Assembly (NCBI GenBank): GCA_021806135.1
Contig: JAJZYB010000001.1
Location: 109,892-173,891, forward strand
Reading direction: 5' to 3'
DNA: 64,000 nt
Origin: Thermoplasmata archaeon
GTDB taxonomy: Archaea; Thermoplasmatota; Thermoplasmata; Lutacidiplasmatales; UBA184
The first letter of the stretch is position 1, and each line of letters begins with the position of its first letter. The position numbers and the translations under genes are program-made. This document shows positions 1 through 7,388 of the stretch, piece after piece. The notes beneath the pieces are model-generated. The model did no database searches, was not told the DNA's origin, and was given only the letters and a program-made list of their open reading frames with translations.

Positions 1-63
1 TCGCAGAACCTGCAGCTTCACATCGCCCCGCCCATCGACGGGCGCCGAGTACCGAAGCGGTAA
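1..63 (+). CDS. C-terminal end of an unidentified protein (partial)
   Basis: An open frame enters from the left edge and stops at TAA 61-63, giving about twenty residues that end in ...DGRRVPKR. Codons are rich in G/C at third positions like the other genes here. Too little is present to name a family, and the reading frame could also be accidental. Confidence 0.3.
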   Translation, partial: SQNLQLHIAPPIDGRRVPKR

Positions 64-272
64 ACCCGGGGACCTTTACCGGTACGCCCGAGAGCGATGG
101 GCGGTTCAGCGTGAGTCCGGCCCCTCACCCCCGAGGAAGAGGAGGAGAGGGTCATCGTCTCGAAGAGGGAGCGGAAGGAGTTCCAGAGGGAACGCTATCA
201 GGTCTGACAGAGGACCAAGAAGCAGGCGAAGGAGGTCGTGGTGGTCCGAAAGCGCACGCCGACTCTTGGGAT
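64..272. other. 209-bp stretch without a confident gene
   Basis: On the plus strand one frame reads as a Glu/Arg/Lys-rich peptide (LTPEEEEERVIVSKRER...) between TGA 112-114 and TGA 205-207, and stays coding-like beyond the second TGA. A TATA-like CCTTTACC lies at 73-80 and an ATG at 97. The two in-frame stops make this a decayed gene fragment at best; no product is called. Confidence 0.25.
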
Positions 273-344
273 GCTCCCGGCGGGATTTGAACCCGCGTCA
301 GAGGCTCGAGAGGCCTCTATCCTTGACCACTAGACTACGGGAGC
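273..344 (-). tRNA. tRNA-Glu (anticodon CTC)
   Basis: The reverse complement folds as a 72-nt tRNA. The 7-bp acceptor stem is GCTCCCG/CGGGAGC. The 5-bp anticodon stem GAGGC/GCCTC encloses the loop CTCTCGA with anticodon CTC. The T arm is CGGGTTCAAATCCCG. CTC reads the GAG glutamate codon, which dominates in this GC-rich genome. No CCA is encoded after the discriminator position, so CCA must be added by the nucleotidyltransferase. No intron is visible. A TATA box sits about 29 nt upstream at 370-377. Confidence 0.95.
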
Positions 345-369
345 CCGCCGGGTCCGGTACCCCGGGTCC

Positions 370-377
370 TATTTAAC
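370..377 (-). promoter_or_regulatory. TATA box of the tRNA-Glu gene
   Basis: Reverse complement GTTAAATA, centred about 29 nt upstream of the first tRNA base, in otherwise very GC-rich sequence. Confidence 0.6.
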
Positions 378-455
378 GCTCGGCGGACATCGCTCCCCGC
401 CACCAAGCGACGGACGCCCGCGCCGCGCCCGTGGTACGGGCTCTCGCGCCAAGGC

Positions 456-462
456 CATATAG
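456..462 (+). promoter_or_regulatory. TATA box of the gene at 487
   Basis: CATATAG in a GC-rich background. Its centre lies about 28 nt before ATG 487, which predicts a leaderless or nearly leaderless mRNA and argues against the in-frame ATG at 475. Confidence 0.55.
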
Positions 463-486
463 CCCAGGGGTCGTATGTACATCAGA

Positions 487-948
487 ATGGTCGCACCCGT
501 GAAGGCCAGGACGGGCCATTTGGTGATCGAGGGGCGGAAGGACTTCCGCGAGTTCGCTCGGGTCTACCCGGAGATCCACCGCCGCGTCCTCGAGGCGAAC
601 CGGCCCTTCGCCAAGGAGATGGACCCGATCCTCCCCGAGGTCCTCCTGGACGAGAACCTCCGGGACCTCAAAGGCGGCCGGAAACCCTCCGGGTTCAACC
701 GCCAGGAGGTGGCCGGCCTACGGCTGGTCTTCCCCATCCGCGAGGACCACAAGTTGGAGTTCTACGTGAGCCGCTCCGGCCGGTGCAGCGAGGTGGTGAG
801 CCTCACCGAGACCCTCTCCGGGGTCCTCGCCAAGGCCGGGTTCCGTCATCAGGTGGAGTACGACCGCACGCTCACCGTCCCGGCCCACCCGGGCATCTCC
901 GGCGGATACCGCCGAGAACCCGCTGCGACGGACGCGTCCGGGGCCTGA
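487..948 (+). CDS. Small conserved-looking protein of unknown function
   Basis: A 153-residue protein that I do not recognise. It begins MVAPVKARTGHLV and has a mixed alpha/beta look, with a charged middle (PFAKEMDPILPEVLLDENL) and a beta-rich second half (GLRLVFPIREDHKLEFYVSRSGR). It has no signal peptide, membrane segment or cysteine pair; a single Cys occurs in GRCSEVV. The start at ATG 487 is chosen because the TATA box at 456-462 places transcription initiation near 484, so the ATG at 475 would lie upstream of the transcript. It stands alone between the tRNA gene and the convergent coiled-coil gene, with only 12 bp between the two stop codons. GC-rich third positions support real coding. 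Confidence 0.6.
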   Translation: MVAPVKARTGHLVIEGRKDFREFARVYPEIHRRVLEANRPFAKEMDPILPEVLLDENLRDLKGGRKPSGFNRQEVAGLRLVFPIREDHKLEFYVSRSGRCSEVVSLTETLSGVLAKAGFRHQVEYDRTLTVPAHPGISGGYRREPAATDASGA

Positions 949-960
949 CCCCCCTGCCGG

Positions 961-3900
961 TCAAGCTCCCGTCGACCCCTTGGACCGGGCCTCCTCCAAG
1001 ACCTCCTGGGAGGCCTTCAGCGCACGCTCGTAGTCCTCGGAACGCAGGGCCATCGCCTCCTTCAAGCGCTCCCGGAGCGCCCCCACGTCCTGATGGCCCT
1101 CCTCCGCCTGCGCCAGGACCGCCTCCACCATGTACTGGAGGTTCGTGAGCCGGTGATGGAGGCCGCGTCTCCGGTTCAGCTCCCCCTCGGCCTCCACCAA
1201 CCCAAGGGCGGCGGGATACACCTCCCCGGCGCTCTGCTGGGACTCCACCCGGCGGAGCAGCACCTCCACCGGGCCCACCTCCACCCCCAGGCCCTCCTTG
1301 GCGAAGGCGGTCTCGCTGTTCAGCGCCTGCGAGCGCTCCGGGAGACGTTGCCGGAGCAGCCCCAGCAAGGTCTCCTCGGTCCGGGCCCGCAGGGCAGCCG
1401 AAGTCTCCAGGTTCCCGGCGGTGAGTTCCATCTTCGCCTCGCTGAAGACCTCCATCACGGGGGTCATGTCCACCCCGAGACGTTCCCCAAGAAGGACACG
1501 CTCCTCGAGGGCGGAGATCTCCCCCTCCAAGGTCCGGCGACGCAGCGCGAGCGCCTCCTGCCGGCCCTTCTCAAGCGCCGGGCGCACCTCCGCATAGCGA
1601 AGCTCGGTCACGGCCTCCCGGGCCGACCGGAGCGTCTCCTGCCGGATCCGGGTCTCCTCGGGGTCCCCCACCGGCTCCCGCTCCCACTGCGCCTCCAGGG
1701 CGTGGATCTCCTCCTCAGCCAGCGAAGTGGTCTTCGCCCTCGCCTGGGCCTCCGCCTCCTCCAGAGCCCTCAACACCCCGGCCCAGTCCTGCTGGGCCAG
1801 CGCCTCCTGGGCGGGGGTGAGCGGATCGGGCCCGGTCCCGAACTCATCCGGATAGAGGCTCCGGGCCTCCGCGTAGATCCCCTCCACCTCCCGCCTCCGG
1901 CGGTCCAAGAGCGCCTCCAGCGCCGTCCGGCCCTGCTCGTAGGCCGATTCGGCCGCCTCCTTCGCTTCCCGGTACCTGCCCTGGTCGAAGTGCCGCCTCC
2001 CCTCCTCCACCAGGGCCCGGGAAACCTGGACCTCCTCACCCAGCACCTCCAGGGTACCGAGGTACTGGGCCGTCCGGTCCAGGGCGGAGAGCGACTCCCG
2101 CCTCCCCTGCTGCGCACCGAGGAGCCGGTCGCCCCCTTCCATGGTCCGTTCCAAGACCCCCGCGTAGTCCCCCCGGGCGAGCAGATCCTTCGCCTGCTCC
2201 AGGTCCTCCCGGCTCTGGGGGGACGAGACATGGTTGCGCTCGGCGTCGTCCAGCTTGGCCTCCAGCGTGATGAGGGCGTTCGAGGCCAGCGCGTGCTGGA
2301 GCTCCACCCGTTCGAGCTCCGCTTCGGAGCGGGTGGCCAGCTGGAGGGATTCCAGGGGCTTCCCGCTTCCCAAGAGGCTGCGGGCCTGGACCAGGAGGTT
2401 CTCGGCCACCACCGTCAGCGCACCCTCCATCTTCGCCCGGTTGATCATCGTCTGGAAGTTGTTGAGCGTCTTCGCCACCTGGGACTGGGTGAGCTCCAGC
2501 GCCTCCTGGGTCAGCTGCCGGGCCTCCTCGAGCCGATCGGAGAGGTCCGTTCCCTCTGACGGGGTGTCCAGGGCCTCCAGACGCGCCTTGAGATTGCCCA
2601 CGGGAGCCCGGACCATCTCCGCCTGGCTCACCGCCTCCCGCGCCTTCTTCAGGGTGGCCACGCCCTGCTCCCGGAACCCCCGGCTCTGGAAGAACTCCCG
2701 CCGGGAACGGTCGATGATCTCCGCCACCCCGAGGGGGAGCGGTTCGCTGAGCCGACGATGGGCCTCCCGCAACGCGGACTCCTCCCCGCGGGTGTCCATT
2801 CCCAGGGCCCGGGCGGAACGGAGATCGGCCTCGATCCCCTGAAGCTGCTCCTCCAGGGTGCCGCGGAGCGTCTCCCGCATCGCCTCCCGGAGCTCCTTGA
2901 GCCGGTCCAGGGCTTCCGGCGCCTGGGCCGTGGCCAGCATCTCCCGGATCTCCGTGAGGCTCCCCTCCCAGACCGGGTCGTCGACCCCCAGCAGACGTGC
3001 CCCCTCGAGCAGGCGCGTCAGGTCCTCGCCCTCATGGAGCCCCTCCTGGCGCGCGGAGATCCGCTCGAGCTCCCCCCGGACCTCATCGGAGATGGCCCGG
3101 GCCTGGTCGAAGTCCAGCCGCTGGTAGGCCGCCCGGGCCTGGTCCAGGCGGGGCGCGAACTCCCGGAAGGACTCCGGGTCCACCCCGGCCTTGCGGAGCG
3201 CCACCATGAGGTCCGCCACCCGGACCGTCGCGTCGAGCACATCCTGGGCGGTCCCCTTCAACCGGATGGCCTCCTCCCGCACCGTGAGCGCGTGGCGGAA
3301 GGCCTCCGGATACTGCCCGGCCCGGATCCGGTCGGAGGCCTCCCCCAAGGCGGCCTTCAGCGCCGACGGCTCCAGGCCCATCTTGCCGAGCTCCACCAAG
3401 GCGAACTTGGCCCGGGAGATCGCCTCCTCCGCCCGGACCAACTGCTGCTGGAGGATCCGGCTGCGGACCTCCTGGCTCGCCTGCGAGCCCTTGAGGAAAT
3501 CGCCCAGGCTGAAGATCTGCCGGACCAGGGCGATCTCGCGCTGGGCCTCCTCGGTCTCCACGCCCAGCGCCTCCAGGTCGCGACGCGCACTCTCGAGCTC
3601 CCCCACCAGGTGGTCGCTCTCCCGGGCGAAGGCCTCCCCGAGCCCCTTCTCGGCGGTTTCGAGGTTCTCCAGGGCCAACTCGAGGTCCTCCTTGATCTTC
3701 AACCCCAGATCCGATTCCGCGAGGGAGCGGTGGAGTTCCATCCGGGCCGGGCCCTCCGGGAGCTTTTCCAGCGCCTGGCGCAGCTCCTCCAGACGGGAGG
3801 AGAGCAGGGGTGTGGCCGTGGAACGGACCTCCACGGAGAGCTGCGCGATCCCCTCGGCGGCCTCCGGGAAGAGCCCTTCCTCGAAGCTCCGCCGGATCTC

Positions 3901-5001
3901 CTCGAGCTTGAGGAAGAACGGCTGGACCGGCCAACCCCGGCGCTCCAGGCGGCTCAGGAGGGTCCCGGTCGACGAGAGACGGCCCCGTAGATAGGGCAGG
4001 GCTTCGCGTCCGACCATTCGGATCCCCTCGTCCAGGGCATCCCGGACCTTGTCGAGCAGGTTCTGGCTGAGCGCCTCCTCGGCCCGGCGGCCATACTCCT
4101 CCAGATCCGTGGTCCGCAGTCCGCTCCTCGAGAGCCTCGCCAGCAGCTCGCGGAAGGAGTCCAGCTCCTCCCGGGCGGCCTCCACGTCGGCCACGAGCTC
4201 GGTGGCGGAGTCGAGCACATGGCGGGCCGCCTTGATCGCGGGACGGAACTCCAATGTCCGCAGCCCCTCCCGGGCCCGGTTCATCTCCTGCACCAGCGGG
4301 ATGGTGTTCCGACCCAGCCGTCGCGCCTCCGCCAAGAGCGGCCGGGCCTCGTCGAAGCAAGAGGCCACCAGGGTCACCACGGGGGCCTGGACCGACTGCA
4401 ACCCTTCCAAGAGAAGGGCGCCCAGCTCCCGCCCGCGGGCGCTGGGGATACGGTCGATCACCGAGGAGAGGGCCTTCAGGTACTCCTCCTGCCCGTTCCC
4501 CTCGGTCTGGAGCTCCTCGAGCACGTGACGGTAATCCTCGAACTTCACCTCCAGGATCTGCCGGATGGAGGCCTCCACCCGGGCGCGCTCCTCGGCCAGG
4601 CGCTCTGCGTAGGTCTCCAGCCCCAGCGGCCGGGCATTGGCGGTCGCCTGCAACTGCTGCTCGAGGCCCCCGCTGGCCACCCCCTGGTCCCGGGCCAGCC
4701 TCACCAGTTCTTCGCATTCCGCGCGGAGCGCCTTCCAGCGTCCCAGCGCTTCGGGCAGCTTCTCTTCGAGCTGGACCTCCAGCGAGCTCTCCGCGCCGAG
4801 CAAGTCCCCCTCGGTGGCCCTGGCCAGGCTGCCCTGGACCGCCTCGAGGATCGCGGGGGTCCGCTCCTCCACCCCCGCCCATTGGATGAGCTGCCGGAGC
4901 CGACGTTCGAGGTCCCCCCGCTGGCGGACCTGGGTCTGGGTCATGAGGCGACCGAGCAGGTCGAGGTACTCCAGCGCCTCCCCGAAGGCCTTCCGGCCCA
5001 T
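961..5001 (-). CDS. Giant coiled-coil protein of unknown function
   Basis: At least 1346 residues, almost entirely Leu/Glu/Arg/Ala-rich helix with few prolines or glycines, the signature of long coiled-coil or alpha-solenoid arrays. Short Glu-Leu-Glu and Ala-Arg-Glu heptad-like stretches recur along the whole length. I see no Walker A, no SMC hinge, no membrane span and no signal peptide, so it is not an SMC or Rad50 relative by motif. Phrases of the type 'ARxLLxxGxxxEAxxxA' recur and recall TPR-like helical hairpins. The frame stays open and coding-like for about 137 codons upstream of the first ATG (see 5002-5416), so the true N-terminus is probably longer. It lies 3' of aIF5A on the same strand but appears to have its own TATA. 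Role unknown; a cytoskeletal or scaffolding job is only a guess. Confidence 0.75.
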   Translation of the reverse strand: MGRKAFGEALEYLDLLGRLMTQTQVRQRGDLERRLRQLIQWAGVEERTPAILEAVQGSLARATEGDLLGAESSLEVQLEEKLPEALGRWKALRAECEELVRLARDQGVASGGLEQQLQATANARPLGLETYAERLAEERARVEASIRQILEVKFEDYRHVLEELQTEGNGQEEYLKALSSVIDRIPSARGRELGALLLEGLQSVQAPVVTLVASCFDEARPLLAEARRLGRNTIPLVQEMNRAREGLRTLEFRPAIKAARHVLDSATELVADVEAAREELDSFRELLARLSRSGLRTTDLEEYGRRAEEALSQNLLDKVRDALDEGIRMVGREALPYLRGRLSSTGTLLSRLERRGWPVQPFFLKLEEIRRSFEEGLFPEAAEGIAQLSVEVRSTATPLLSSRLEELRQALEKLPEGPARMELHRSLAESDLGLKIKEDLELALENLETAEKGLGEAFARESDHLVGELESARRDLEALGVETEEAQREIALVRQIFSLGDFLKGSQASQEVRSRILQQQLVRAEEAISRAKFALVELGKMGLEPSALKAALGEASDRIRAGQYPEAFRHALTVREEAIRLKGTAQDVLDATVRVADLMVALRKAGVDPESFREFAPRLDQARAAYQRLDFDQARAISDEVRGELERISARQEGLHEGEDLTRLLEGARLLGVDDPVWEGSLTEIREMLATAQAPEALDRLKELREAMRETLRGTLEEQLQGIEADLRSARALGMDTRGEESALREAHRRLSEPLPLGVAEIIDRSRREFFQSRGFREQGVATLKKAREAVSQAEMVRAPVGNLKARLEALDTPSEGTDLSDRLEEARQLTQEALELTQSQVAKTLNNFQTMINRAKMEGALTVVAENLLVQARSLLGSGKPLESLQLATRSEAELERVELQHALASNALITLEAKLDDAERNHVSSPQSREDLEQAKDLLARGDYAGVLERTMEGGDRLLGAQQGRRESLSALDRTAQYLGTLEVLGEEVQVSRALVEEGRRHFDQGRYREAKEAAESAYEQGRTALEALLDRRRREVEGIYAEARSLYPDEFGTGPDPLTPAQEALAQQDWAGVLRALEEAEAQARAKTTSLAEEEIHALEAQWEREPVGDPEETRIRQETLRSAREAVTELRYAEVRPALEKGRQEALALRRRTLEGEISALEERVLLGERLGVDMTPVMEVFSEAKMELTAGNLETSAALRARTEETLLGLLRQRLPERSQALNSETAFAKEGLGVEVGPVEVLLRRVESQQSAGEVYPAALGLVEAEGELNRRRGLHHRLTNLQYMVEAVLAQAEEGHQDVGALRERLKEAMALRSEDYERALKASQEVLEEARSKGSTGA

Positions 5002-5416
5002 GGCGTCGTCAGCCTTTTCGTATAGTCCGATCCCTTCGGCGTCCAGGGGGAAGCCCGCCTGGAAGAGCTGGTCCCCTCGGGTGCCGAGCTCCGCTCGTCG
5101 GCTCTCGGCGGCCCGACCGATCGCCTCCTGGGACTCGCGTCCCAGGGTCTGGGCCCCCTGGATCGCCTCCTCCCAGTTCAGCCGCTTGACCGCCTCCTTG
5201 ATCCGCTCGTCGAGCTCCGCTCCGGCGGGATAGTCGATCTGGTATTGGGCGAGGAGCGCGAGCTGGCTCCGAGCCTGCCCATAGACCTCCTCGAAGACGG
5301 CCTTTTTCCGCTTGACCTCCTCCGCCTTCTGGGCGATCTGCTTGAGGCGGGCCGCCCCGGAGCCCCCCCCGATGGCCGTGCTACGACCTCCCCGGCCGTG
5401 CCGTGTTGCGCATCAT
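5002..5416 (-). other. Frame-disrupted N-terminal part of the coiled-coil gene
   Basis: Reading upstream from the ATG at 5001 in the same frame gives 137 sense codons of clear coiled-coil protein (for example QKAEEVKRKKAVFEEVY and GRESQEAIGRAAESRR) back to TGA at 5413-5415, with no ATG, GTG or TTG. An ATG pair at 5411-5416 sits about 30 nt from a TATA box, but its frame (MMRNTARPG...) hits TAG eleven codons later. One G fewer in the G run opposite 5390-5393 would join the two frames. I read this as a sequence error or a genuine 1-nt frameshift. Confidence 0.6.
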
Positions 5417-5443
5417 GAGGTGAGCGTCTCATACCGTCCCCGG

Positions 5444-5450
5444 TAATAAA
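5444..5450 (-). promoter_or_regulatory. TATA box for the coiled-coil gene
   Basis: Reverse complement TTTATTA, centre near 5447, about 31 nt upstream of the ATG pair at 5416/5413. It lies between the aIF5A stop and the coiled-coil gene and suggests separate transcription. Confidence 0.5.
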
Positions 5451-5507
5451 CGGTGACGGCAACGGGAGGGTACCGGGTGCCGGGGGGGGAGCAGACGGAG
5501 CAGCGGC

Positions 5508-5891
5508 TCAGCCGCTGCCCTGCAGCTGGCGCTTCCCCATGGCCGAGAGGTACGGGACCTCCTGGCCGGGGGTGAGGGTCACCCCCTCCTGCCGGGGGAG
5601 GTTGAACGTCTCGTAAGTCTCCATGTCCATCAACTGGACCTCGTCCCCGGCCAGGGCCAACACCTGGGCGGTCCGCTTGCTGATGAGCGGGACCTGGACC
5701 TTGTGCTTGACGGGGAAGACCACGGAGCGTTTGGCCCCGTCGAAGATCCCCATCACGTCCAGCCGGGCCTTCGCTTCCCCGTGCTTCCCGGGTTTGGAGG
5801 TCTGGATGGAGAGGATCCGACAGGGCTCGTCGTCCACGAGCATGTAGCGGCCCTCCTTGAGCTCCCGCACTTCCGCCTGGGTCCAGGCCAT
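5508..5891 (-). CDS. eif5A: Translation factor aIF5A
   Basis: A 127-residue protein of the eIF5A/EF-P family, which helps the ribosome through difficult peptide bonds such as polyproline. The N-terminal SH3-like domain carries the hypusine loop SKPGKHGEAK, with Lys36 as the residue that deoxyhypusine synthase would modify. The C-terminal OB-fold domain follows (VQLMDMETYETFNLP). Length is normal for archaea, although the start MAWTQAEV is slightly shorter than some. A TATA box at 5926-5934 predicts a leader of about 14 nt. The genome encodes many Pro-rich proteins, which fits a need for this factor. Identification is firm. Confidence 0.96.
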   Translation of the reverse strand: MAWTQAEVRELKEGRYMLVDDEPCRILSIQTSKPGKHGEAKARLDVMGIFDGAKRSVVFPVKHKVQVPLISKRTAQVLALAGDEVQLMDMETYETFNLPRQEGVTLTPGQEVPYLSAMGKRQLQGSG

Positions 5892-5925
5892 GATCGTAGG
5901 TCCTCTCGCGGGGCACCTCTACCGG

Positions 5926-5934
5926 TTTAAAAAG
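5926..5934 (-). promoter_or_regulatory. TATA box of aIF5A
   Basis: Reverse complement CTTTTTAAA, one of the clearest AT tracts in this part of the window, about 39 nt before the ATG and hence about 25 nt before a start site near 5905. Confidence 0.65.
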
Positions 5935-6025
5935 CCCTCCCTCCGGCGCAGGGGGCGCTGAGCGCACGCACCGAGCGGAGCGGCCCCGCAGGCCATTCCG
6001 CAGTGGAGGGGGCCTGTGTTTGACA

Positions 6026-6039
6026 AGTATTCAAATACT
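6026..6039. promoter_or_regulatory. 14-bp inverted repeat, candidate operator of the RHH gene
   Basis: AGTATT-CA-AATACT, perfect 6-bp arms around a CA spacer, in an AT-rich island starting 34 bp upstream of a ribbon-helix-helix gene. Just downstream are two copies of GTAAAA at 6041 and 6051, exactly 10 bp apart. RHH dimers typically bind such sites and repress their own genes; binding here is inferred. Confidence 0.5.
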
Positions 6040-6059
6040 CGTAAAATTGTGTAAAACGC

Positions 6060-6473
6060 GTGCCTGCCCCCCCTCGCACCCCGGGATACCTCGGAGTCCG
6101 GCTCTCCGACGAGGAGCTCCGGATCCTCGATGACCTCGTGTCCCGGCGGGGCTTCGCCCACCGGTCCGATGGCATCCGACGTCTCCTCCGCGAGGCGGCG
6201 GAGCTGCCCGCCCCCAGCCCCCTCCCCAGCCGCGGGACCTCCCTTCCCGTGCCGGTCTCCCTGGCCCGGGAGCTGGAGCGGGAGGTCGACGACGGCTGGG
6301 CGCTGAGCCCGGAAGAGGCGCTTGCCAAGGCGCTGGAGCTCGGGCTCGGAGAGCTCGCCCGGCAGCGGGACGAACGACGGACCCGGAGCCGCGAGAACGC
6401 CCGCAAGCTGCAGCGGGAGGAGACGGACCGCAAGGAAGCCACGCGGGCGGGCCGACGCTACACCGGGGCCTGA
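6060..6473 (+). CDS. Ribbon-helix-helix (CopG-type) DNA-binding protein
   Basis: 137 residues from a GTG start. Residues about 9-48 (YLGVRLSDEELRILDDLV then GFAHRSDGIRRLLREAA) match the RHH pattern: one beta strand for base contacts, then two helices, the second after a polar turn. The C-terminal half is a Glu/Arg-rich helix with an Ala/Leu heptad look that could oligomerise or bind a partner. The AT-rich upstream region with a perfect palindrome suggests autoregulation. The next gene (6498) follows after 24 bp and may be co-transcribed. A role as antitoxin is possible because RHH proteins often serve so, but the downstream protein does not look like a known toxin. Confidence 0.7.
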   Translation: MPAPPRTPGYLGVRLSDEELRILDDLVSRRGFAHRSDGIRRLLREAAELPAPSPLPSRGTSLPVPVSLARELEREVDDGWALSPEEALAKALELGLGELARQRDERRTRSRENARKLQREETDRKEATRAGRRYTGA

Positions 6474-6497
6474 GCCCCCAAAGACGGAGAAAGAACC

Positions 6498-6743
6498 ATG
6501 CTGGAGAAAGCCACCTTGGAAGCCCTTGCCGCCAACCACGTGCCGACCATGGTCTGCCGCTGGTGCAGGCTCGATGCCGTTCACAACCCCCGCCTGAGGA
6601 TCACCTACTGCCCCGTCCACGGGCTCGAGAGCCCGCTCGATGGCCGGAACGCCCCGAACTCCCGGTGGGTGCGCGACCACAACATCGTCCGCGGGGAGTC
6701 CCCTCTCCTCTCCGGAGGCTCCTGGGCCATCCCCGCCGGGTGA
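6498..6743 (+). CDS. Small putative zinc-binding protein
   Basis: 81 residues with a CRWC pair near residue 20 and a CPVHG motif near residue 38, together a plausible Cys3-His zinc site. The remainder is hydrophilic (GLESPLDGRNAPNSRWVRDHN). I do not recognise a family. The RHH regulator lies 24 bp upstream on the same strand, so the pair may form an operon, with the small protein as cofactor or target. Codon use matches the neighbours. No membrane segment or signal peptide. Confidence 0.55.
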   Translation: MLEKATLEALAANHVPTMVCRWCRLDAVHNPRLRITYCPVHGLESPLDGRNAPNSRWVRDHNIVRGESPLLSGGSWAIPAG

Positions 6744-6820
6744 GCCCGGGGACCCCCGAACCCTTTCCTGCCCACCCCGGGGACCTTAAAGCACCCGGCC
6801 AGGTGGCCCGCGGGACGGCC

Positions 6821-7375
6821 ATGGTCCGCTTCTACACCCGCCAGGGGGACCAGGGAGAGACCGGGCTCCTCGGCGGAGCACGGGTCGGGAAGGACGCCCT
6901 CCGGGTGGAGGTCTACGGGAACGTCGATGAGCTCGCCTCGCATCTCGGCCTCGTGGAATCCCGTCTGGACCGGTCGCTCAAGGACGTCACGGAGATCCTG
7001 GTGCGGCTCCAGGACGAGCTGTTCATGCTCGGCGCCGAGCTGGCCACGCCGAAGGGGGCCAAGCTCCCCGCCCGGCGGATCGAGGAACGCCATGTCCAGC
7101 GTCTGGAGGAGGAGCTCGACCGGCTCTCCGCCCCCATCGGAGCGCTCGGGAGCTTCGTCCTCCCCCGGGGGACCGAGGCCGCCGCCGAGCTCCACGTGGC
7201 GAGGACCGTGGCCCGTCGCGCCGAGCGTAGCCTCGTCCGACTGGCCCGGGAGGAGACCTTGCGGGAGGTGCTCCTCTGCTACCTGAACCGGCTCTCCGAC
7301 CTGCTCTTCGCCCTCGCCCTGACCGTGAACCGAGCCGCCGGGTTCGTGGAACGCCCCCCGGACTACAGCCGCTGA
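6821..7375 (+). CDS. Cob(I)alamin adenosyltransferase (PduO/CobO-type)
   Basis: 184 residues of the PduO-type ATP:cob(I)alamin adenosyltransferase, which transfers adenosyl from ATP to reduced cobalamin to make adenosylcobalamin. The N-terminal ATP loop TRQGDQGETGLLGGARVGKD is typical. The five-helix bundle follows with VYGNVDELASHLG, the LQDELFMLGAELATP segment and the arginine-rich helix VARTVARRAERSLV, ending with YLNRLSDLLFALA. The ATG at 6821 is preceded by a TATA-like CCTTAAAG at 6784-6791, predicting a leader under 10 nt; longer upstream extensions in this frame are low-quality. The gene is followed after 13 bp by YchF. It implies use or salvage of B12 coenzyme; no other B12 gene lies in the window. 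Confidence 0.93.
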   Translation: MVRFYTRQGDQGETGLLGGARVGKDALRVEVYGNVDELASHLGLVESRLDRSLKDVTEILVRLQDELFMLGAELATPKGAKLPARRIEERHVQRLEEELDRLSAPIGALGSFVLPRGTEAAAELHVARTVARRAERSLVRLAREETLREVLLCYLNRLSDLLFALALTVNRAAGFVERPPDYSR

Positions 7376-7388
7376 CCGGAGGACGCCG

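Noticed and set aside
1093..2559. Long plus-strand open frame opposite the coiled-coil gene
   Set aside because: It is antisense to a clearly coding frame; strong G/C third-position bias removes stops on the opposite strand, and the product is low-complexity Leu/Pro/Arg.
6498..6743. Toxin of a toxin-antitoxin pair with the RHH gene
   Set aside because: The sequence has a zinc-like site but no signature of RelE, MazF, VapC or other toxins.
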